64,000 nucleotides of DNA from Neisseriaceae bacterium HSC-16F19. GTDB lineage: Bacteria; Pseudomonadota; Gammaproteobacteria; Burkholderiales; Neisseriaceae. Below are positions 9,504-19,756 of the stretch, piece after piece (the first letter of the stretch is position 1; each line of letters begins with the position of its first letter). The notes beneath the pieces are model-generated. The model worked only from the letters and a program-made list of their open reading frames with translations, was not told the DNA's origin and made no database searches. Made by a program: the position numbers and the translations under genes. The DNA is taken from NCBI RefSeq assembly GCF_024171525.1, contig NZ_JALJZY010000005.1:106081-170080 (forward strand). Reading direction: 5' to 3'.

Positions 9504-10253
9504 TTAAAACCGCTCCCCCGGACGCAGATAACGCCATTGGCCGGGCGGTAACTGGCCGAGTTTGATGCGGCCCATGCGCACGCGTTTGAGGCCGGTGACG
9601 CGCAGGCCCACCAGCTCGCACATGCGGCGGATTTGCCGCTTTTTGCCCTGGCGCAGGATAAAGCGCAGCTGGTCCTGGTTTTGCCAGCCCACCTTGGCCG
9701 GGCGCAAGGCTTCGCCGTCGAGGCTCAAACCGTGGTTGAGCAGGGCGAGGCCGTTTTCAGGCAGCCTGCCGGAGACGCGCACCAGATATTCTTTTTCCAC
9801 GCCGCTGTTGTCGCCAATCAGCTGCTTGGCCACGCGGCCGTCTTGGGTCAGCACCAGCAGGCCGACGGAGTCGATGTCCAGCCGCCCCGCCGGGGCCAGC
9901 CCGCGCAGGTGTTCGGGCTTGAAGGCAATGCCGCTGTCGTCGCCGCTCCAGTGGTTGGCTTCGGTAATCAGCGACACCGCCGCGGCATAGTCTTTTTCCG
10001 GCTGGCCGCTGACATAGCCCACCGGTTTGTGGAGCAAAATGGTGACGCGTTCGGCCTGTTGGCGGTGGGCGCGGCGGTCCAAATCGATGCGGTCGCCAGG
10101 CAGGACTTTCTGGCCCAGCACCGCGGTTTGGCCGTTCACTTTCACCCAGCCCTGCTCGATATAACTGTCGGCCTCGCGGCGCGAACACAGCCCCAGCTGG
10201 GCCATGCGCTTGGACAGACGTTGGGCTTCGGTGTCTTGTGGTGTATCAGTCAT
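9504..10253 (-). CDS. rluF: RluF-type 23S rRNA pseudouridine synthase
   Basis: A 249-aa enzyme converting uridine to pseudouridine in 23S rRNA. It has an N-terminal S4 domain ([30 protein letters not shown]), the RsuA/RluB/E/F catalytic motif [12 protein letters not shown] with catalytic Asp126, and the conserved [11 protein letters not shown] near residue 210. EKEYLVRV and the QIRRMCE context resemble E. coli RluF (U2604) more than RluB or RluE, and the protein is a little shorter than RluF. The exact target is inferred. Confidence 0.82.
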   Translation of the reverse strand: MTDTPQDTEAQRLSKRMAQLGLCSRREADSYIEQGWVKVNGQTAVLGQKVLPGDRIDLDRRAHRQQAERVTILLHKPVGYVSGQPEKDYAAAVSLITEANHWSGDDSGIAFKPEHLRGLAPAGRLDIDSVGLLVLTQDGRVAKQLIGDNSGVEKEYLVRVSGRLPENGLALLNHGLSLDGEALRPAKVGWQNQDQLRFILRQGKKRQIRRMCELVGLRVTGLKRVRMGRIKLGQLPPGQWRYLRPGERF

Positions 10254-10302
10254 ATGGTGTTCCGTTTTGAAAAAGAGGCTGCCTGAAAGGGGTGGTCAGA
10301 GG

Positions 10303-10986
10303 TCAGCGGGCCGTCCACAGGGTCAGGTTTTTATTCAAGGGTGTTTGCAGATAACCGCTGTTTTCAGGCAGCTTTTTGATTTGTTCGGCATTAAAGACAT
10401 TGAAATCGAATAAGCGGCGGTAGGCGCCTTGGGGGATGTTTTTCACCTGCTCGAATTGCCAGGCCAAAACCTCTTCCGGCGTATGGGCCGTCAGGCCGCC
10501 ATCAAATATTTCTTTGATGACTTCGTGAAAAATCATGTTGTCACCGCACACATAACCATAGGCGTAATCCAGTTCCAATACCGGCAACAGCGCATCCATG
10601 ATGCGGCGGGCGGTGGTGCTGTCGTAAGCATCGTGGCAGGGCCAGAAAAACTCGCCTTCAAAGCGGTCTTCATGTTCGCCGCGCAATGATAAAACCCACT
10701 GCGAGCGGAAGGGCAAATAGTCTTTATCCACCACCGTAATGCCGTGCATCTTGTCATAACCTTTGCTCTCCAGCCTGGCCCAAAAGGTTTTTGCCAGCGA
10801 ATACGGGCTGCTTTTGGAAATACCGTAGCCGGATCCGTTGATGTCGAAACGCAGGCGTTTCGGCTCGCACAGGGTTTCCGCCAGTGCCACCCAAGCGTGG
10901 GTAAGCGTTTCCTTTTCCGCGGCGCTGTAGCTTTGTTTGCCCATATTGGCATACAGGTGCAGGTAGTTGTAATGCGGGGTGCTCAT
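10303..10986 (-). CDS. Conserved hypothetical protein (227 aa)
   Basis: A soluble protein with no signal peptide or membrane segment. It is rich in aromatic residues (HYNYLHLYANMGKQSYS; YDKMHGITVVDKDYLPF; YAYGYVCGDNMIFHEVIKEIF). I recognise no catalytic motif. The mixed alpha/beta look and lone position are reminiscent of immunity-type or tail-associated proteins, but this is only an impression. ATG 10986 has AAGGA 6 nt upstream, supporting real translation. It is 49 nt upstream of the rluF-like gene and may share its transcript. Confidence 0.7.
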   Translation of the reverse strand: MSTPHYNYLHLYANMGKQSYSAAEKETLTHAWVALAETLCEPKRLRFDINGSGYGISKSSPYSLAKTFWARLESKGYDKMHGITVVDKDYLPFRSQWVLSLRGEHEDRFEGEFFWPCHDAYDSTTARRIMDALLPVLELDYAYGYVCGDNMIFHEVIKEIFDGGLTAHTPEEVLAWQFEQVKNIPQGAYRRLFDFNVFNAEQIKKLPENSGYLQTPLNKNLTLWTAR

Positions 10987-11064
10987 GGTTGTCCTTGTAT
11001 TGAGGCTGCCTGAAAATCAGTTTGACAGCGCCATACGTCGTCAAGTAGCGCAGGCTTTATACGC

Positions 11065-11070
11065 TATAAT
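11065..11070 (+). promoter_or_regulatory. Candidate -10 box (TATAAT) before 11105 gene and uvrB
   Basis: A perfect TATAAT 35 nt before the start codon at 11105. No convincing -35 lies 17 nt upstream, so this is a partial promoter prediction. Confidence 0.35.
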
Positions 11071-11104
11071 CTGCGGTTGCTCAATCTTTCAGGCAGCCTC
11101 AACC

Positions 11105-11476
11105 ATGCAATCCAACGATATTCCCTACACAGACATTCTGCGCCGCGAATTCGAAGGTGAAGACGGCAGCTTTCTGTTGCGCTTGCGCCTCGAACGGCAT
11201 TGGGACGAGGCCGCCTTCCAAGGCTTGGTCCAAGCCATGTACCGCGCCGCACGGGATTTGGAAACGGCGGACACACTGCCCAAATGGCTGGCGCAAGGCT
11301 TTTGGTTGGCGCATACCTTTACCGCAGAATGGGTGGCGCATCCCGCTTTCCCCAAACAGGCCGGCGTTGATTATGCGCGCGGTTGCGAGCTCTTGGCCCA
11401 TTTGGCCTACTATCTGTTTCACGGCGAATCGCCCTTGGCCGAAGGGCAGCTGGAAACATGGATTTTTCACGATTAA
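11105..11476 (+). CDS. Hypothetical protein upstream of uvrB
   Basis: A 123-aa soluble, Trp/Leu/Ala-rich, probably helical protein (LRLRLERHWDEAAFQGLVQ; WLAQGFWLAHTFTAEWVAH; CELLAHLAYYLFHG). No known motif is recognised. ATG 11105 is chosen; the open frame extends upstream to 10979 but through a promoter-like TATAAT and a DUS. The stop is 12 nt before uvrB, so the two are probably cotranscribed. Confidence 0.7.
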   Translation: MQSNDIPYTDILRREFEGEDGSFLLRLRLERHWDEAAFQGLVQAMYRAARDLETADTLPKWLAQGFWLAHTFTAEWVAHPAFPKQAGVDYARGCELLAHLAYYLFHGESPLAEGQLETWIFHD

Positions 11477-11488
11477 AGGCTGCCTGAA

Positions 11489-13516
11489 ATGCAGATTATC
11501 CAATACGAACACTCCCCCTTTAAACTCCACCAGCCTTTCCCGCCCGCCGGCGACCAGCCCAGCGCCATTGCCGGCTTGCTCGAAGGTTTGGACGACGGCC
11601 TGGCCTACCAAACCCTGCTGGGCGTTACCGGCTCGGGCAAAACCTATACCATGGCCAATGTGATTGCGCAGAGCGGCCGCCCCGCCATCATCATGGCGCA
11701 CAACAAAACCCTGGCGGCGCAGCTTTATGCCGAGATGCGCGAATTTTTCCCCGAAAACGCGGTGGAGTATTTCGTGTCTTACTACGATTACTACCAGCCC
11801 GAAGCCTATGTGCCCAGCCGCGATTTGTTTATCGAAAAAGATTCCGCCATTAACGAGCACATCGAACAAATGCGCTTGTCCGCCACCAAAAACCTGATGA
11901 CGCGCAACGACGTGATTATCGTCGCCACCGTATCCGCCATTTACGGTATCGGCGACCCCACCGAATACCAGCAAATGGTGCTTTCGGTAAAAGAGGGCGA
12001 CACGCTCAGCCAGCGCGACATCATTTCCATCTTGGTTTCCATGCAATACGAGCGCGGCGAAATGGATTTCAAACGCGGCTCTTTCCGCGTGCGCGGTGAT
12101 GTGATCGACGTTTACCCCGCCGAGAGTGCCGACAACGCCTTGCGTATTTCCCTGTTTGACGACGAAATCGACCGCCTTGACCTGTTCGACCCGCTTACCG
12201 GCGCCAATCTGCAAAGGGTAGGGCGCTACACCGTGTTCCCCAGCAGCCACTACGTGACCCCGCGCGACACCGTTTTGCGCGCCTGCGAATCCATCAAAGA
12301 AGAGTTGCGCGAACGCATCGCTTTTTTTACCCAAGAAAACCGCCCCGTCGAAACCCAGCGCATTGAGCAGCGCACCCGCTTCGATTTGGAAATGCTGTAT
12401 GAGATGGGCTTTTGCAAAGGCATCGAAAATTACAGCCGCCATTTTTCCGGCAAAAAAGAAGGCGAGCCGCCGCCCACGCTGATGGATTATCTGCCCGACA
12501 ACGCCATTATGTTTATCGACGAGAGCCACGTGACCGTCACCCAAATCGGCGGCATGTATAAAGGCGACGCCTCGCGCAAGCAAAACCTGGTGGATTACGG
12601 CTTCCGCCTGCCCTCTGCCCGCGACAACCGCCCGCTCAAATTCCACGAATTCGAGCGCATCATGCCGCAAACCATCTTCGTATCCGCCACCCCCGCCAAA
12701 TACGAAGAAGAACACGCCGGGCAAGTGGTGGAGCAGGTGGTGCGCCCCACCGGCTTGGTCGACCCCCAAATCGAAATCCGCCCTGTGGCCACGCAAGTGG
12801 ACGATTTACTCAGCGAAATCAACGTGCGCATAGAAAAAGGCGAGCGCGTATTGGTGACCACACTCACCAAACGCATGGCCGAGCAGCTAACCGACTATTA
12901 CAGCGAATTGGGTGTCAAAGTGCGCTACCTGCACAGCGACATCGACACCGTAGAACGTGTGGAAATCATCCGCGATTTGCGCCTCGGCTTGTTCGACGTG
13001 CTGGTTGGCATCAACCTCTTGCGCGAAGGCTTGGACATCCCCGAAGTGTCATTAGTGGCCATTCTCGATGCCGACAAAGAAGGCTTTCTGCGCTCGCACC
13101 GCAGCCTGATCCAAACCATAGGCCGCGCCGCCCGCAACGTAAACGGCGTAGCGATTCTCTATGCCGACAAAATCACCGATTCCATGAAAGCCGCCATAGA
13201 CGAAACCGAACGCCGCCGCGAAAAACAGATTAAATTCAACGAAGAACACGGCATCGTGCCGCAGCAGATTAATAAAAAAGTAAAAGACATTATCGACGGC
13301 GTGTATCACGACGAAGCAGGCGGCAAAGGCAAAGGCCGTCTGAAAAACAAAGTGAAAGTGGGCGAAATCCACACCGAAGAAGATGCGCTCAAAGAAATCG
13401 CCAAACTCGAAAAAGCCATGCAGGCCGCGGCCAGGGATTTGCAGTTTGAAGAGGCGGCGGTGTTACGGGATAAGATTCGGGGGATTAAGGAAGGGTTGTT
13501 GTTTGGGAGTGAATAA
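11489..13516 (+). CDS. uvrB: Excinuclease ABC subunit B (UvrB)
   Basis: The 675-aa damage-verifying helicase of nucleotide excision repair. Walker A is GVTGSGKT (about residues 47-54), the DNA-clamping beta-hairpin region is [16 protein letters not shown], Walker B is MFIDESHVT, helicase motifs V-VI include [14 protein letters not shown] and [14 protein letters not shown], and the C-terminal UVR motif is [13 protein letters not shown] for UvrC/UvrA contact. Full length. The DUS AGGCTGCCTGAA abuts the start codon and takes the place of a clear SD. A non-local-dialect DUS (AGGCCGTCTGAA) occurs inside at 13333. Confidence 0.97.
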   Translation: MQIIQYEHSPFKLHQPFPPAGDQPSAIAGLLEGLDDGLAYQTLLGVTGSGKTYTMANVIAQSGRPAIIMAHNKTLAAQLYAEMREFFPENAVEYFVSYYDYYQPEAYVPSRDLFIEKDSAINEHIEQMRLSATKNLMTRNDVIIVATVSAIYGIGDPTEYQQMVLSVKEGDTLSQRDIISILVSMQYERGEMDFKRGSFRVRGDVIDVYPAESADNALRISLFDDEIDRLDLFDPLTGANLQRVGRYTVFPSSHYVTPRDTVLRACESIKEELRERIAFFTQENRPVETQRIEQRTRFDLEMLYEMGFCKGIENYSRHFSGKKEGEPPPTLMDYLPDNAIMFIDESHVTVTQIGGMYKGDASRKQNLVDYGFRLPSARDNRPLKFHEFERIMPQTIFVSATPAKYEEEHAGQVVEQVVRPTGLVDPQIEIRPVATQVDDLLSEINVRIEKGERVLVTTLTKRMAEQLTDYYSELGVKVRYLHSDIDTVERVEIIRDLRLGLFDVLVGINLLREGLDIPEVSLVAILDADKEGFLRSHRSLIQTIGRAARNVNGVAILYADKITDSMKAAIDETERRREKQIKFNEEHGIVPQQINKKVKDIIDGVYHDEAGGKGKGRLKNKVKVGEIHTEEDALKEIAKLEKAMQAAARDLQFEEAAVLRDKIRGIKEGLLFGSE

Positions 13517-13517
13517 G

Positions 13518-13961
13518 ATGGCCGGATGGGGCAGACCCGACAAAATTTATTTCGATATCGACGGCGTTTTGCGCTACTGTGCTTCACCAAGCGCAGATGT
13601 GGCAGCGCTGTTGCGTTATTGCCTGGATACTTATCCCGGCGCGCTGTATTGGCTGACCACCCATTGCCGTGGCGGGGTCAACGCTGCCGAACGTGCGCTC
13701 ACGGGTGTGCTTGCCGATGATTTGCGGGCAGAGGTGATGGCGATATTTCGGCCCACCGATTGGAATGTACTCAAAACCGATGCCATCGACTTTAACAGCC
13801 GCTTTATTTGGTTGGATGACAGTCTTTTGTACGCAGAGCAAGCCGTTTTGCAACAGCATCATGCTGTGGACGGATTTTTCAGAATGAATCCGAAAGATCC
13901 GCATATGGCAGAAAAGGCCCTGATGTTTTTGCGGCAAGTTACAACTACACACCACACATAA
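13518..13961 (+). CDS. Small HAD-like hydrolase
   Basis: A 147-aa soluble protein starting one base after the uvrB stop (TAAGATG), so probably translationally coupled to it. KIYFDIDGVLRY matches HAD motif I (D-x-D-G-V), YWLTTHCRGG the motif II region (T), and FIWLDDSLLY the motif III/IV acidic pair. No cap domain is evident. It is likely a phosphatase-type protein of unknown substrate; the link with DNA repair is positional only. Confidence 0.7.
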   Translation: MAGWGRPDKIYFDIDGVLRYCASPSADVAALLRYCLDTYPGALYWLTTHCRGGVNAAERALTGVLADDLRAEVMAIFRPTDWNVLKTDAIDFNSRFIWLDDSLLYAEQAVLQQHHAVDGFFRMNPKDPHMAEKALMFLRQVTTTHHT

Positions 13962-13963
13962 CC

Positions 13964-14806
13964 ATGCCCCACTCCGAAATCCTGTTCACGCAGCTGATCA
14001 TGTTCGCCGTATCGCTGATGGCGGTGGTCTGGGTCGGCTATTGCGTGCGTATGCGCAGCTATCGCGCGGTGTATGCCGCAGGCGGGGTGGAATTGACTGT
14101 GCGCTACCGTCTGCTGGGCATATTGACGGTGCGCACCGTGCCTTATGCGGGGGCGGTGCAGGCTTATGTGCAGTACGGCAGCAGCAGGCGTGTTTCCAAA
14201 CTGATGCTGGAACATGCCGGCGGCCTGACACTTTTGTTGTCGATGAACGGCATGAACAAGCAGCGCGAGGCCGACAAAATCAATGCCGCCATTGCCCAGG
14301 CCCGTATGGGGCAGGTGGGTGTGGCGGGCGTAGACAGGATGCAGCAGCTGTGGTTGGGCATGTTTGCGTTGCTGTTCGGCCTGCCGTGGCTGATGGCGGC
14401 GCTTGTGTCAGCGGCAGTGCTGGCGGGCATACCGTTTGCCGATGAAGTCGGGCCGTCACAGGCTGAGACAGTGGCGGAACAAGATTGGGAAGCAGAACCG
14501 GAACTTCAGCCGCAACAGGCATCTGGCGTGCCCGGACGCCACCGTTATGTCGGCCATGCGGGCGGCAGCTACCAAATCCACCGCGAAGGCGGCCCGCCCT
14601 TGCCGCTGCCTGAAGCCATGCCCGCCGATGTGGCGCAGGCATTGGCTTTTTGCGAAATCGGCTATGTGGAAGTGGATATGCACGACAGCACCCAAGTGCG
14701 CCAAATCTATGTCAGCGGCCAGCACCGCTTGTCGAAAGCCGATGCCGAAGCGCATATTCAGGCAGCCATGCGGGACTGGAAAGATCTGAGCCATACCCCC
14801 CGATAG
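13964..14806 (+). CDS. Hypothetical membrane protein, 3' end frameshifted
   Basis: A 280-aa protein with an N-terminal hydrophobic segment (LFTQLIMFAVSLMAVVWVGY) and a second pair near residues 125-155 (LWLGMFALLFGLPWLMAALVSAAVLAG). An acidic Q/E-rich linker and a soluble C-terminal domain (GYVEVDMHDSTQVRQIYVSG) follow. It starts 2 nt after the HAD-like gene. The frame closes at TAG 14804 immediately after a C6 run (14796-14801). Removing one C joins it to a clean continuation, so this ORF is probably the front part of a longer protein. Function unknown. Confidence 0.65.
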   Translation: MPHSEILFTQLIMFAVSLMAVVWVGYCVRMRSYRAVYAAGGVELTVRYRLLGILTVRTVPYAGAVQAYVQYGSSRRVSKLMLEHAGGLTLLLSMNGMNKQREADKINAAIAQARMGQVGVAGVDRMQQLWLGMFALLFGLPWLMAALVSAAVLAGIPFADEVGPSQAETVAEQDWEAEPELQPQQASGVPGRHRYVGHAGGSYQIHREGGPPLPLPEAMPADVAQALAFCEIGYVEVDMHDSTQVRQIYVSGQHRLSKADAEAHIQAAMRDWKDLSHTPR

Positions 14807-15053
14807 CCACCAAGGCCGCACCATTCAATACCGCTATCGCAAACAAGGCACCCAGGTGTCCATTTTTACCGAGCCGCAGCGCTGCGTGGCGCGGGTGAAT
14901 CCGCGGGTGAAAAGGCGTTGGTTGGGCGACAGCGGATAAGCCAAAATCACGCCGCTCAAGGATTTCCGTGCCGATAATGAGCGCGAGCGTTATTAAGTGG
15001 CATGCACTCTGGCCGACGGCCAGGTGAAGTTGGACAGCTTGAAGAAGCAGTAA
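14807..15053 (+). pseudogene. Decayed 3' continuation of the 13964 gene
   Basis: In the frame reached by a -1 shift at the C6 tract the DNA reads DSHQGRTIQYRYRKQGTQVS, then a Cys/Arg-rich stretch to a stop at 14937. The same frame continues after it (AKITPLKDFRADNERERY, stop at 14994, VACTLADGQVKLDSLKKQ, stop at 15051). Codon texture is coding-like throughout. This looks like a C-terminal domain inactivated by one frameshift and up to two nonsense changes. Confidence 0.55.
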
Positions 15054-15072
15054 GGTATCGGGTGAGTTGATG

Positions 15073-15100
15073 AAAAAGCCGGCATATTGCCGGCTTTGTT
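15073..15100. terminator. Intrinsic terminator (bidirectional)
   Basis: AAAAAGCCGGCATATTGCCGGCTTTGTTGTTTT: 9-bp GC stem with T-rich 3' side. It lies between the decayed 13964 unit and the converging heme operon. Confidence 0.8.
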
Positions 15101-15169
15101 GTTTTCGCTTCGCAACTTTGCTGCGCTGCGCAGGCAGCTTGAGGCTGCCTGAAAATATGTCTGAATGGA

Positions 15170-15915
<746 letters not shown>

Positions 15916-15919
<4 letters not shown>

Positions 15920-16866
15920 GATGCGCCTTTCAGCGGTTGCAAAAACAGCCACAAAAAGAAGGGGCCGCCGAGCAGGGCCACCACCAGGCCCACCGGTACG
16001 TCCACCGGATAGGCCAGCCAGCGCGCGCCGCTGTCCATCAGCAGCAAAAACACCGCGCCCAGCCAGGCGGAAACCAGCACGATGCGCCGCCGCGAACCGC
16101 CGAGGCTGCGCGCCACCGCATTGGGCACCATCATGCCCAGAAAGCCGATAATGCCCGCCAAAGAGACTGCCGCACCGGTGAGCAGGGCGGCGGCGGTCAC
16201 GGTAAGCATGCGGGTGGCCGCCACCGGCACGCCCATGCTCAAGGCGGTTTCTTCGCCCAGCATCAAAATATCCAGCCGCCGTCCGCATACGGCCAATAAG
16301 GCCAGTCCGGCCACGGCGGCGGCCAGTGCGTATTGCGGCGGCGTGAATCCGGCTTCGGCGAGGCTGCCTGAAAGCCAGATGGTGGCGCTGCGCAATACCA
16401 AATCATCCGACAAAAACAACACCAGACTCACCAGTGCGCCACAAAAAGCGCTAATCACAAAACCCAGCACCAATAAGCCCAGGGTGCCGCCGCCGATTAG
16501 GCGGTGGATGGCCAAAATCAGCACGCACACCGCCAGCGCGCCGGCAAAGGCGGCCACGGGTATGCCCAAACCGCCGCCGCCCAGGGCCAGTACCAATACC
16601 ACACCGAGGGCGGCACCGCCGGAAGTGCCGATCAGGCTGGGGTCGGCCAGCGGATTGTCAAACAGGGCCTGCAAGGCGGCCCCAGCGGCAGACAGCGCCG
16701 CGCCCACCAGCAAGGCCACCGCCACACGCGGCAGACGGATGTCGAGGGTGAGTTCGTCCAATTGGTGCGGCCATTGCCAGCCGCCCAAGCCGACGCCGAC
16801 ACAAAACCACAGCATAAACAGGGTGGCGAGCGTGGCGGCGGCCATCCAAACGGCGCTGCGCGGCAT
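15916..16866 (-). CDS. hmuU: Heme ABC transporter permease (FecCD family)
   Basis: A 316-aa inner-membrane permease. The family landmarks RLPRVAVALLVGAALSAAGAALQALFDNPLADPSLIGTS lie near the N-terminus, and GIIGFLGMMVPNAVARSLGG in the C-terminal half marks the ATPase-coupling region. About 9-10 hydrophobic segments are visible. ATG 16866 overlaps the stop of the binding-protein gene by one base (TAATG), so the operon is tightly coupled. Start chosen at the first Met of the membrane domain. Confidence 0.87.
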
Positions 16867-17660
16867 TATTTGGCCAAGCCGTGCAGGCGCTGTATCACCT
16901 GCGGGGTATCCAGACCAAAGCGCAGCACATCGTTGGCATCCCAGAAATACACTTTGCGGTTTTGCACCGCCGGGCTGGCGGCCAGCTCCGACCGTTTGGC
17001 CAGGCCCGCCACATCGCCCACGGCCTGGCGGTGGTGCGCCGATACGATGATGATGTCCGGTTTGGCCGCCAGCCAGGCTTCGCGCGTCATCGGTTTCAAA
17101 CCGTCGATGGCGGCTGCGGCATTGATGCCCCCCGCGCGGCGGATAAGTTCGTCTGCCGCGGTATTGCGCCCGGCCACAATGCGGCCGTCGTAGCTGATGA
17201 GATAACGCTTGCCGGTGGCGGCATGGCGGGTCAGCTGTTTTTGCCAGCGCTGCGCCAGCGCATCGGCCTGCGGCTGTTTGCCCAAGAGCTTGCCGATGTC
17301 GCGGATGCTTTGCGCATAGGTATCCAGACTTTCCTTGGGCGCCACATTCACGGCGCGGATGCCGATGCGTTGCAGATGGGCGTAAATGCCCGGCGGCTGC
17401 GCCATCCACGAACCGATGGCGATATCCGGTTTGTGGGCGGCGATGGGCTCCACCGTGAGCTGGCGGAACACGCCGATACTGGGCTTGCTTTGCAAAGACG
17501 GCTGGGTGGTGGTCATATCGCGCGCCACCACCTGGTCGGCGGCACCCAGGGCCACCACCACATCGGCCACATCGGGGGTGAGCGTGATAATGCGCTGCGC
17601 CCAAGCGGGCGCGGCGAGCAGGGTGCTGATAAGGGCGGTGCAGATAAGGTGTTTTTTCAT
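16866..17660 (-). CDS. hmuT: Periplasmic heme-binding protein (HmuT type)
   Basis: A 264-aa class III substrate-binding protein. It has a Sec signal peptide (MKKHLICTALISTLLAAPAWA, cleavage before Q22), then the TroA/BtuF-like fold: RIITLTPDVADVVVALGAADQVVA, KPSIGVFRQLTVEPIAAHKPDIAIG and LAAKPDIIIVSAHH. GRNTAADELIRRAGGINAAA matches HmuT-type heme carriers. First gene of the operon, preceded by an AT-rich region with a weak Fur-box-like sequence at 17677. Confidence 0.85.
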   Translation of the reverse strand: MKKHLICTALISTLLAAPAWAQRIITLTPDVADVVVALGAADQVVARDMTTTQPSLQSKPSIGVFRQLTVEPIAAHKPDIAIGSWMAQPPGIYAHLQRIGIRAVNVAPKESLDTYAQSIRDIGKLLGKQPQADALAQRWQKQLTRHAATGKRYLISYDGRIVAGRNTAADELIRRAGGINAAAAIDGLKPMTREAWLAAKPDIIIVSAHHRQAVGDVAGLAKRSELAASPAVQNRKVYFWDANDVLRFGLDTPQVIQRLHGLAK

Positions 17661-17676
17661 GGATTTAAGATATTGT

Positions 17677-17695
17677 GATAATTGAAAAAATAATT
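17677..17695 (-). promoter_or_regulatory. Possible Fur box upstream of hmuT
   Basis: GATAATTGAAAAAATAATT matches the Fur consensus at about 12 of 19 positions and sits 16 nt upstream of the hmuT start codon. Iron repression is expected for such an operon, but the match is weak. Confidence 0.3.
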
Positions 17696-17740
17696 TGAGT
17701 GTATGGGCTGACTTGATATAACACGCATGTTCTTTAACAA

Positions 17741-17810
17741 GATCCTGCGGCTGCGCGCAGGATGACAGCAGTCCGTCATTCTGCGCGCAGCGTAGCGGAG
17801 TCGCAGAATC
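17741..17810. repeat. CTGCGCGCAG palindromic element, copy 1
   Basis: GATCCTGCGGCTGCGCGCAG then GATGAC, and the partly complementary GTCATTCTGCGCGCAG...TCGCAGAATC. The same imperfect palindrome recurs at 45459-45530 and 47969-48040, always between genes. Confidence 0.65.
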
Positions 17811-17855
17811 TGTTTTCTTTAGCTTTGCAACTGCGCTACGCTACGCAGGCAGCGG

Positions 17856-17934
17856 TAGAGTGGGCATGCTTGCCCATCATGAAAATTATGGCAATCAGCA
17901 ATTTAAAGTGGTGGGCAGGCATGCCCACCCTACC
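17856..17934. repeat. TGGGCAT palindromic element, copy 1
   Basis: TAGAGTGGGCATGCTTGCCC and GGTGGGCAGGCATGCCCACC: two hairpins separated by about 35 bp of AT-richer DNA. Nearly the same arrangement occurs at 32750-32820, and partial copies at 4448-4477 and about 35879-35958. Confidence 0.65.
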
Positions 17935-18042
17935 CATGTCCTGTCTTTCCGCTGTCTTGTCAGCCGTAGGTCGGCTCGGAGAGCCGACCTACCCGTTTTT
18001 CAGGCAGCCTATGGCTTGCAGATTGAATCGTTAAACCGGTAT

Positions 18043-19077
18043 TTAACCGTTTAACAAAGCATCGGTCATCGCCTGCCAAGCCGCGAGCTCCGGCTCGCCT
18101 TCCTTACGGCGGCCGAAAAACTGCACCACGGTGCGGCGGTGCTCGTCCAAGCCTTCGATGCAGGTGACGAAACCGCCTGCCACCGGGCGGCGTACCACCC
18201 AGCTTTCGGCAATGGTGCTGTCTTGCAGATGCAGATTAAAGCCGGTGCTGGCGCCGTCGAGCACATTCAGGTAGCCGCGGGCGCGCACCACCTTGTGCAC
18301 CGGCCCGGTCTGGATTTGCACCAGACCGCGGTTGCCGACAAACACCATCAGCTCCATACCGCAATCGCGCACCTGTTCCAGTACCCGTTCCCACACGCCG
18401 TTGTCCAACCGCCGCGCCATGCCCGCCGGGGCTTGCTGGTAGGCGGTCAGACGGTCGATGCCGAAGCGCTCCAGCAAGCCGCCGAATTGGTGCACATCGG
18501 TCAGCGCCTGCCAGCCTTGGTGAAACGCGGCCAGTTGCGTGTCGTCCAAAGGCGGCGGGATGGTCACGGACGGGGGTGGGGCTGCCTGAAAACCGGGCGC
18601 GCCACTTTGGCCGAAGGTGTCGAGCAAAGCCTGCCAGGCGGGCAGGGCGGCGGGGTCGCGCAGAAACACTTTTTGCAGCGCGGTGCCGTATTCGTCGTAA
18701 AACTGAATCGAGCGCGACACTTCGCCGCGTGCCTGGCCGGTTACGGCCAGGGCATGGTGCCAATGGCGGGTAAACAGGCGCAGGTCTATGCCGCCGATAT
18801 TGAGCGCAATGCCGCCCTGTTCCGACCAGCGCACATTGTCGTACACGCCTTTGCGTTCATGCACCGCCACGCTGTTGCGCACAATGGCTTCCACCTGTCC
18901 CAAGGTATGCAGCTGCTGCACAATATCGCCGCAGGCGCGGCCCAGATAAACGGTATCGGGCGCGGCGGCCATCAGCTCGCCTTCGCTGACACCCAAGGCC
19001 GCAGCGCCTTCGCGGGGAAAATAGGGGCCGTCGGCGGCGGCTTTGAGGTCTTGGTATTGTTGCCAGAGCGGGGTCAT
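18043..19077 (-). CDS. hmuS: Heme-degrading/heme-trafficking protein (HmuS/HemS family)
   Basis: A 344-aa cytoplasmic protein. It has two HemS-like halves, each with the LGxV-x-A-IVRN...VHE-K-G-Y and GxDLRLF-RHWHHA type patterns (LGQVEAIVRNSVAVHERKGVYDN; GGIDLRLFTRHWHHALAV). The C-terminal half carries FVGNRGLVQIQTGPVHKV and FNLHLQDSTIAESWVVRRP. The family accepts heme from HmuTUV and passes on or degrades it. ATG 19077 is chosen over an upstream in-frame codon because AAGGAAA lies at SD distance. It lies between the receptor and the ABC operon, same strand. Confidence 0.87.
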   Translation of the reverse strand: MTPLWQQYQDLKAAADGPYFPREGAAALGVSEGELMAAAPDTVYLGRACGDIVQQLHTLGQVEAIVRNSVAVHERKGVYDNVRWSEQGGIALNIGGIDLRLFTRHWHHALAVTGQARGEVSRSIQFYDEYGTALQKVFLRDPAALPAWQALLDTFGQSGAPGFQAAPPPSVTIPPPLDDTQLAAFHQGWQALTDVHQFGGLLERFGIDRLTAYQQAPAGMARRLDNGVWERVLEQVRDCGMELMVFVGNRGLVQIQTGPVHKVVRARGYLNVLDGASTGFNLHLQDSTIAESWVVRRPVAGGFVTCIEGLDEHRRTVVQFFGRRKEGEPELAAWQAMTDALLNG

Positions 19078-19240
19078 GGGCGGTTTCCTTTGGGTGTCGG
19101 GAGGTGTTGGGTCGGGAGGCTTGGCAGATGCCATTTATATTGTAAGGGCTGGTTTCACACCACAGGTATCTACACATTTTTAGGCTACCTGAAATTTTTG
19201 GATTTATATTCGGTTCATGTGCTGAAATTTTAATCAAAGA

Positions 19241-19522
19241 ACGTTTACGGCTCAGTCCTATCCGCTGGCGCAGCCGAACGGAGCGCGGTTTTTCGGGGAG
19301 GAAGGGCAAATCTATTTGAGCAGCGCAGCTGCGAGTTGTTGCCCGCCCGAAAAAGCGTGCGGAGAGAGGGAAGTTTGCGCAGCAAACCTGCAACCGCGGC
19401 CGCCTTTCTTTTGCCTTCTTTTCTTTGGCGGCGCAAAGACAATATCCGTGTGACCGCAGGGAATCCCGTGGGACGGCCACGAAGCGCAAATGACAAGGTT
19501 GAGTAACGTGCAAGACAAGGTA
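19241..19522. repeat. Dispersed repeat, copy B
   Basis: Same sequence family as 9106-9372. After CTTTGGCGGCGCAAAGA it carries an unrelated insert of about 35 bp (ACAATATCCGTGTGACCGCA...) in place of the complementary hairpin arm, then rejoins at GGCCACGAAGCGCAA. Confidence 0.78.
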
Positions 19523-19637
19523 GCATCAGTTTGTGTTTTCAGGCAGCCTTGAAAGGCTTGTCGGACTTAATTTTCAAAGCTCGGAGCTTGTTTTGAACTC
19601 GAAAACGGCTACCTGAAACGATAACAGCAACAGTGTT

Positions 19638-19756
19638 CCCTCTCCCGTGGGAGAGGGTTAGGGAGAGGGCTGTGAACGGCTGCTGACATCTTGAATGACT
19701 TGCAGCAACATCAAACGTTTAGCCCTCTCCCCAACCCCTCTCCCACGGGCGAGGGG
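19638..19756. repeat. Inverted-repeat element with CCCTCTCCC arms
   Basis: CCCTCTCCCGTGGGAGAGGG plus TTAGGGAGAGGGCT at the left, and AGCCCTCTCCCCAACCCCTC plus TCCCACGGGCGAGGGG at the right. The two ends are near-complementary over about 34 bp with an 50-bp centre. REP-like; no second copy in the window. Confidence 0.65.

Larger units (their letters stand above)
17661..18042. other. Repeat-filled gap between hmuS and hmuT
   Basis: Contains the candidate Fur box, a CTGCGCGCAG-type palindrome (17741-17810), a TGGGCAT palindrome (17856-17934) and a short CGTAGGTCGGCTC/GAGCCGACCTAC hairpin (17969-17996). A DUS follows at 17999. No gene is seen. Confidence 0.65.

Noticed and set aside
11099..12796. 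Long minus-strand frame (565 codons) opposite uvrB
   Set aside because: Shadow of uvrB; the translation is His/Phe/Val-rich nonsense with no start signal, and uvrB is certain.
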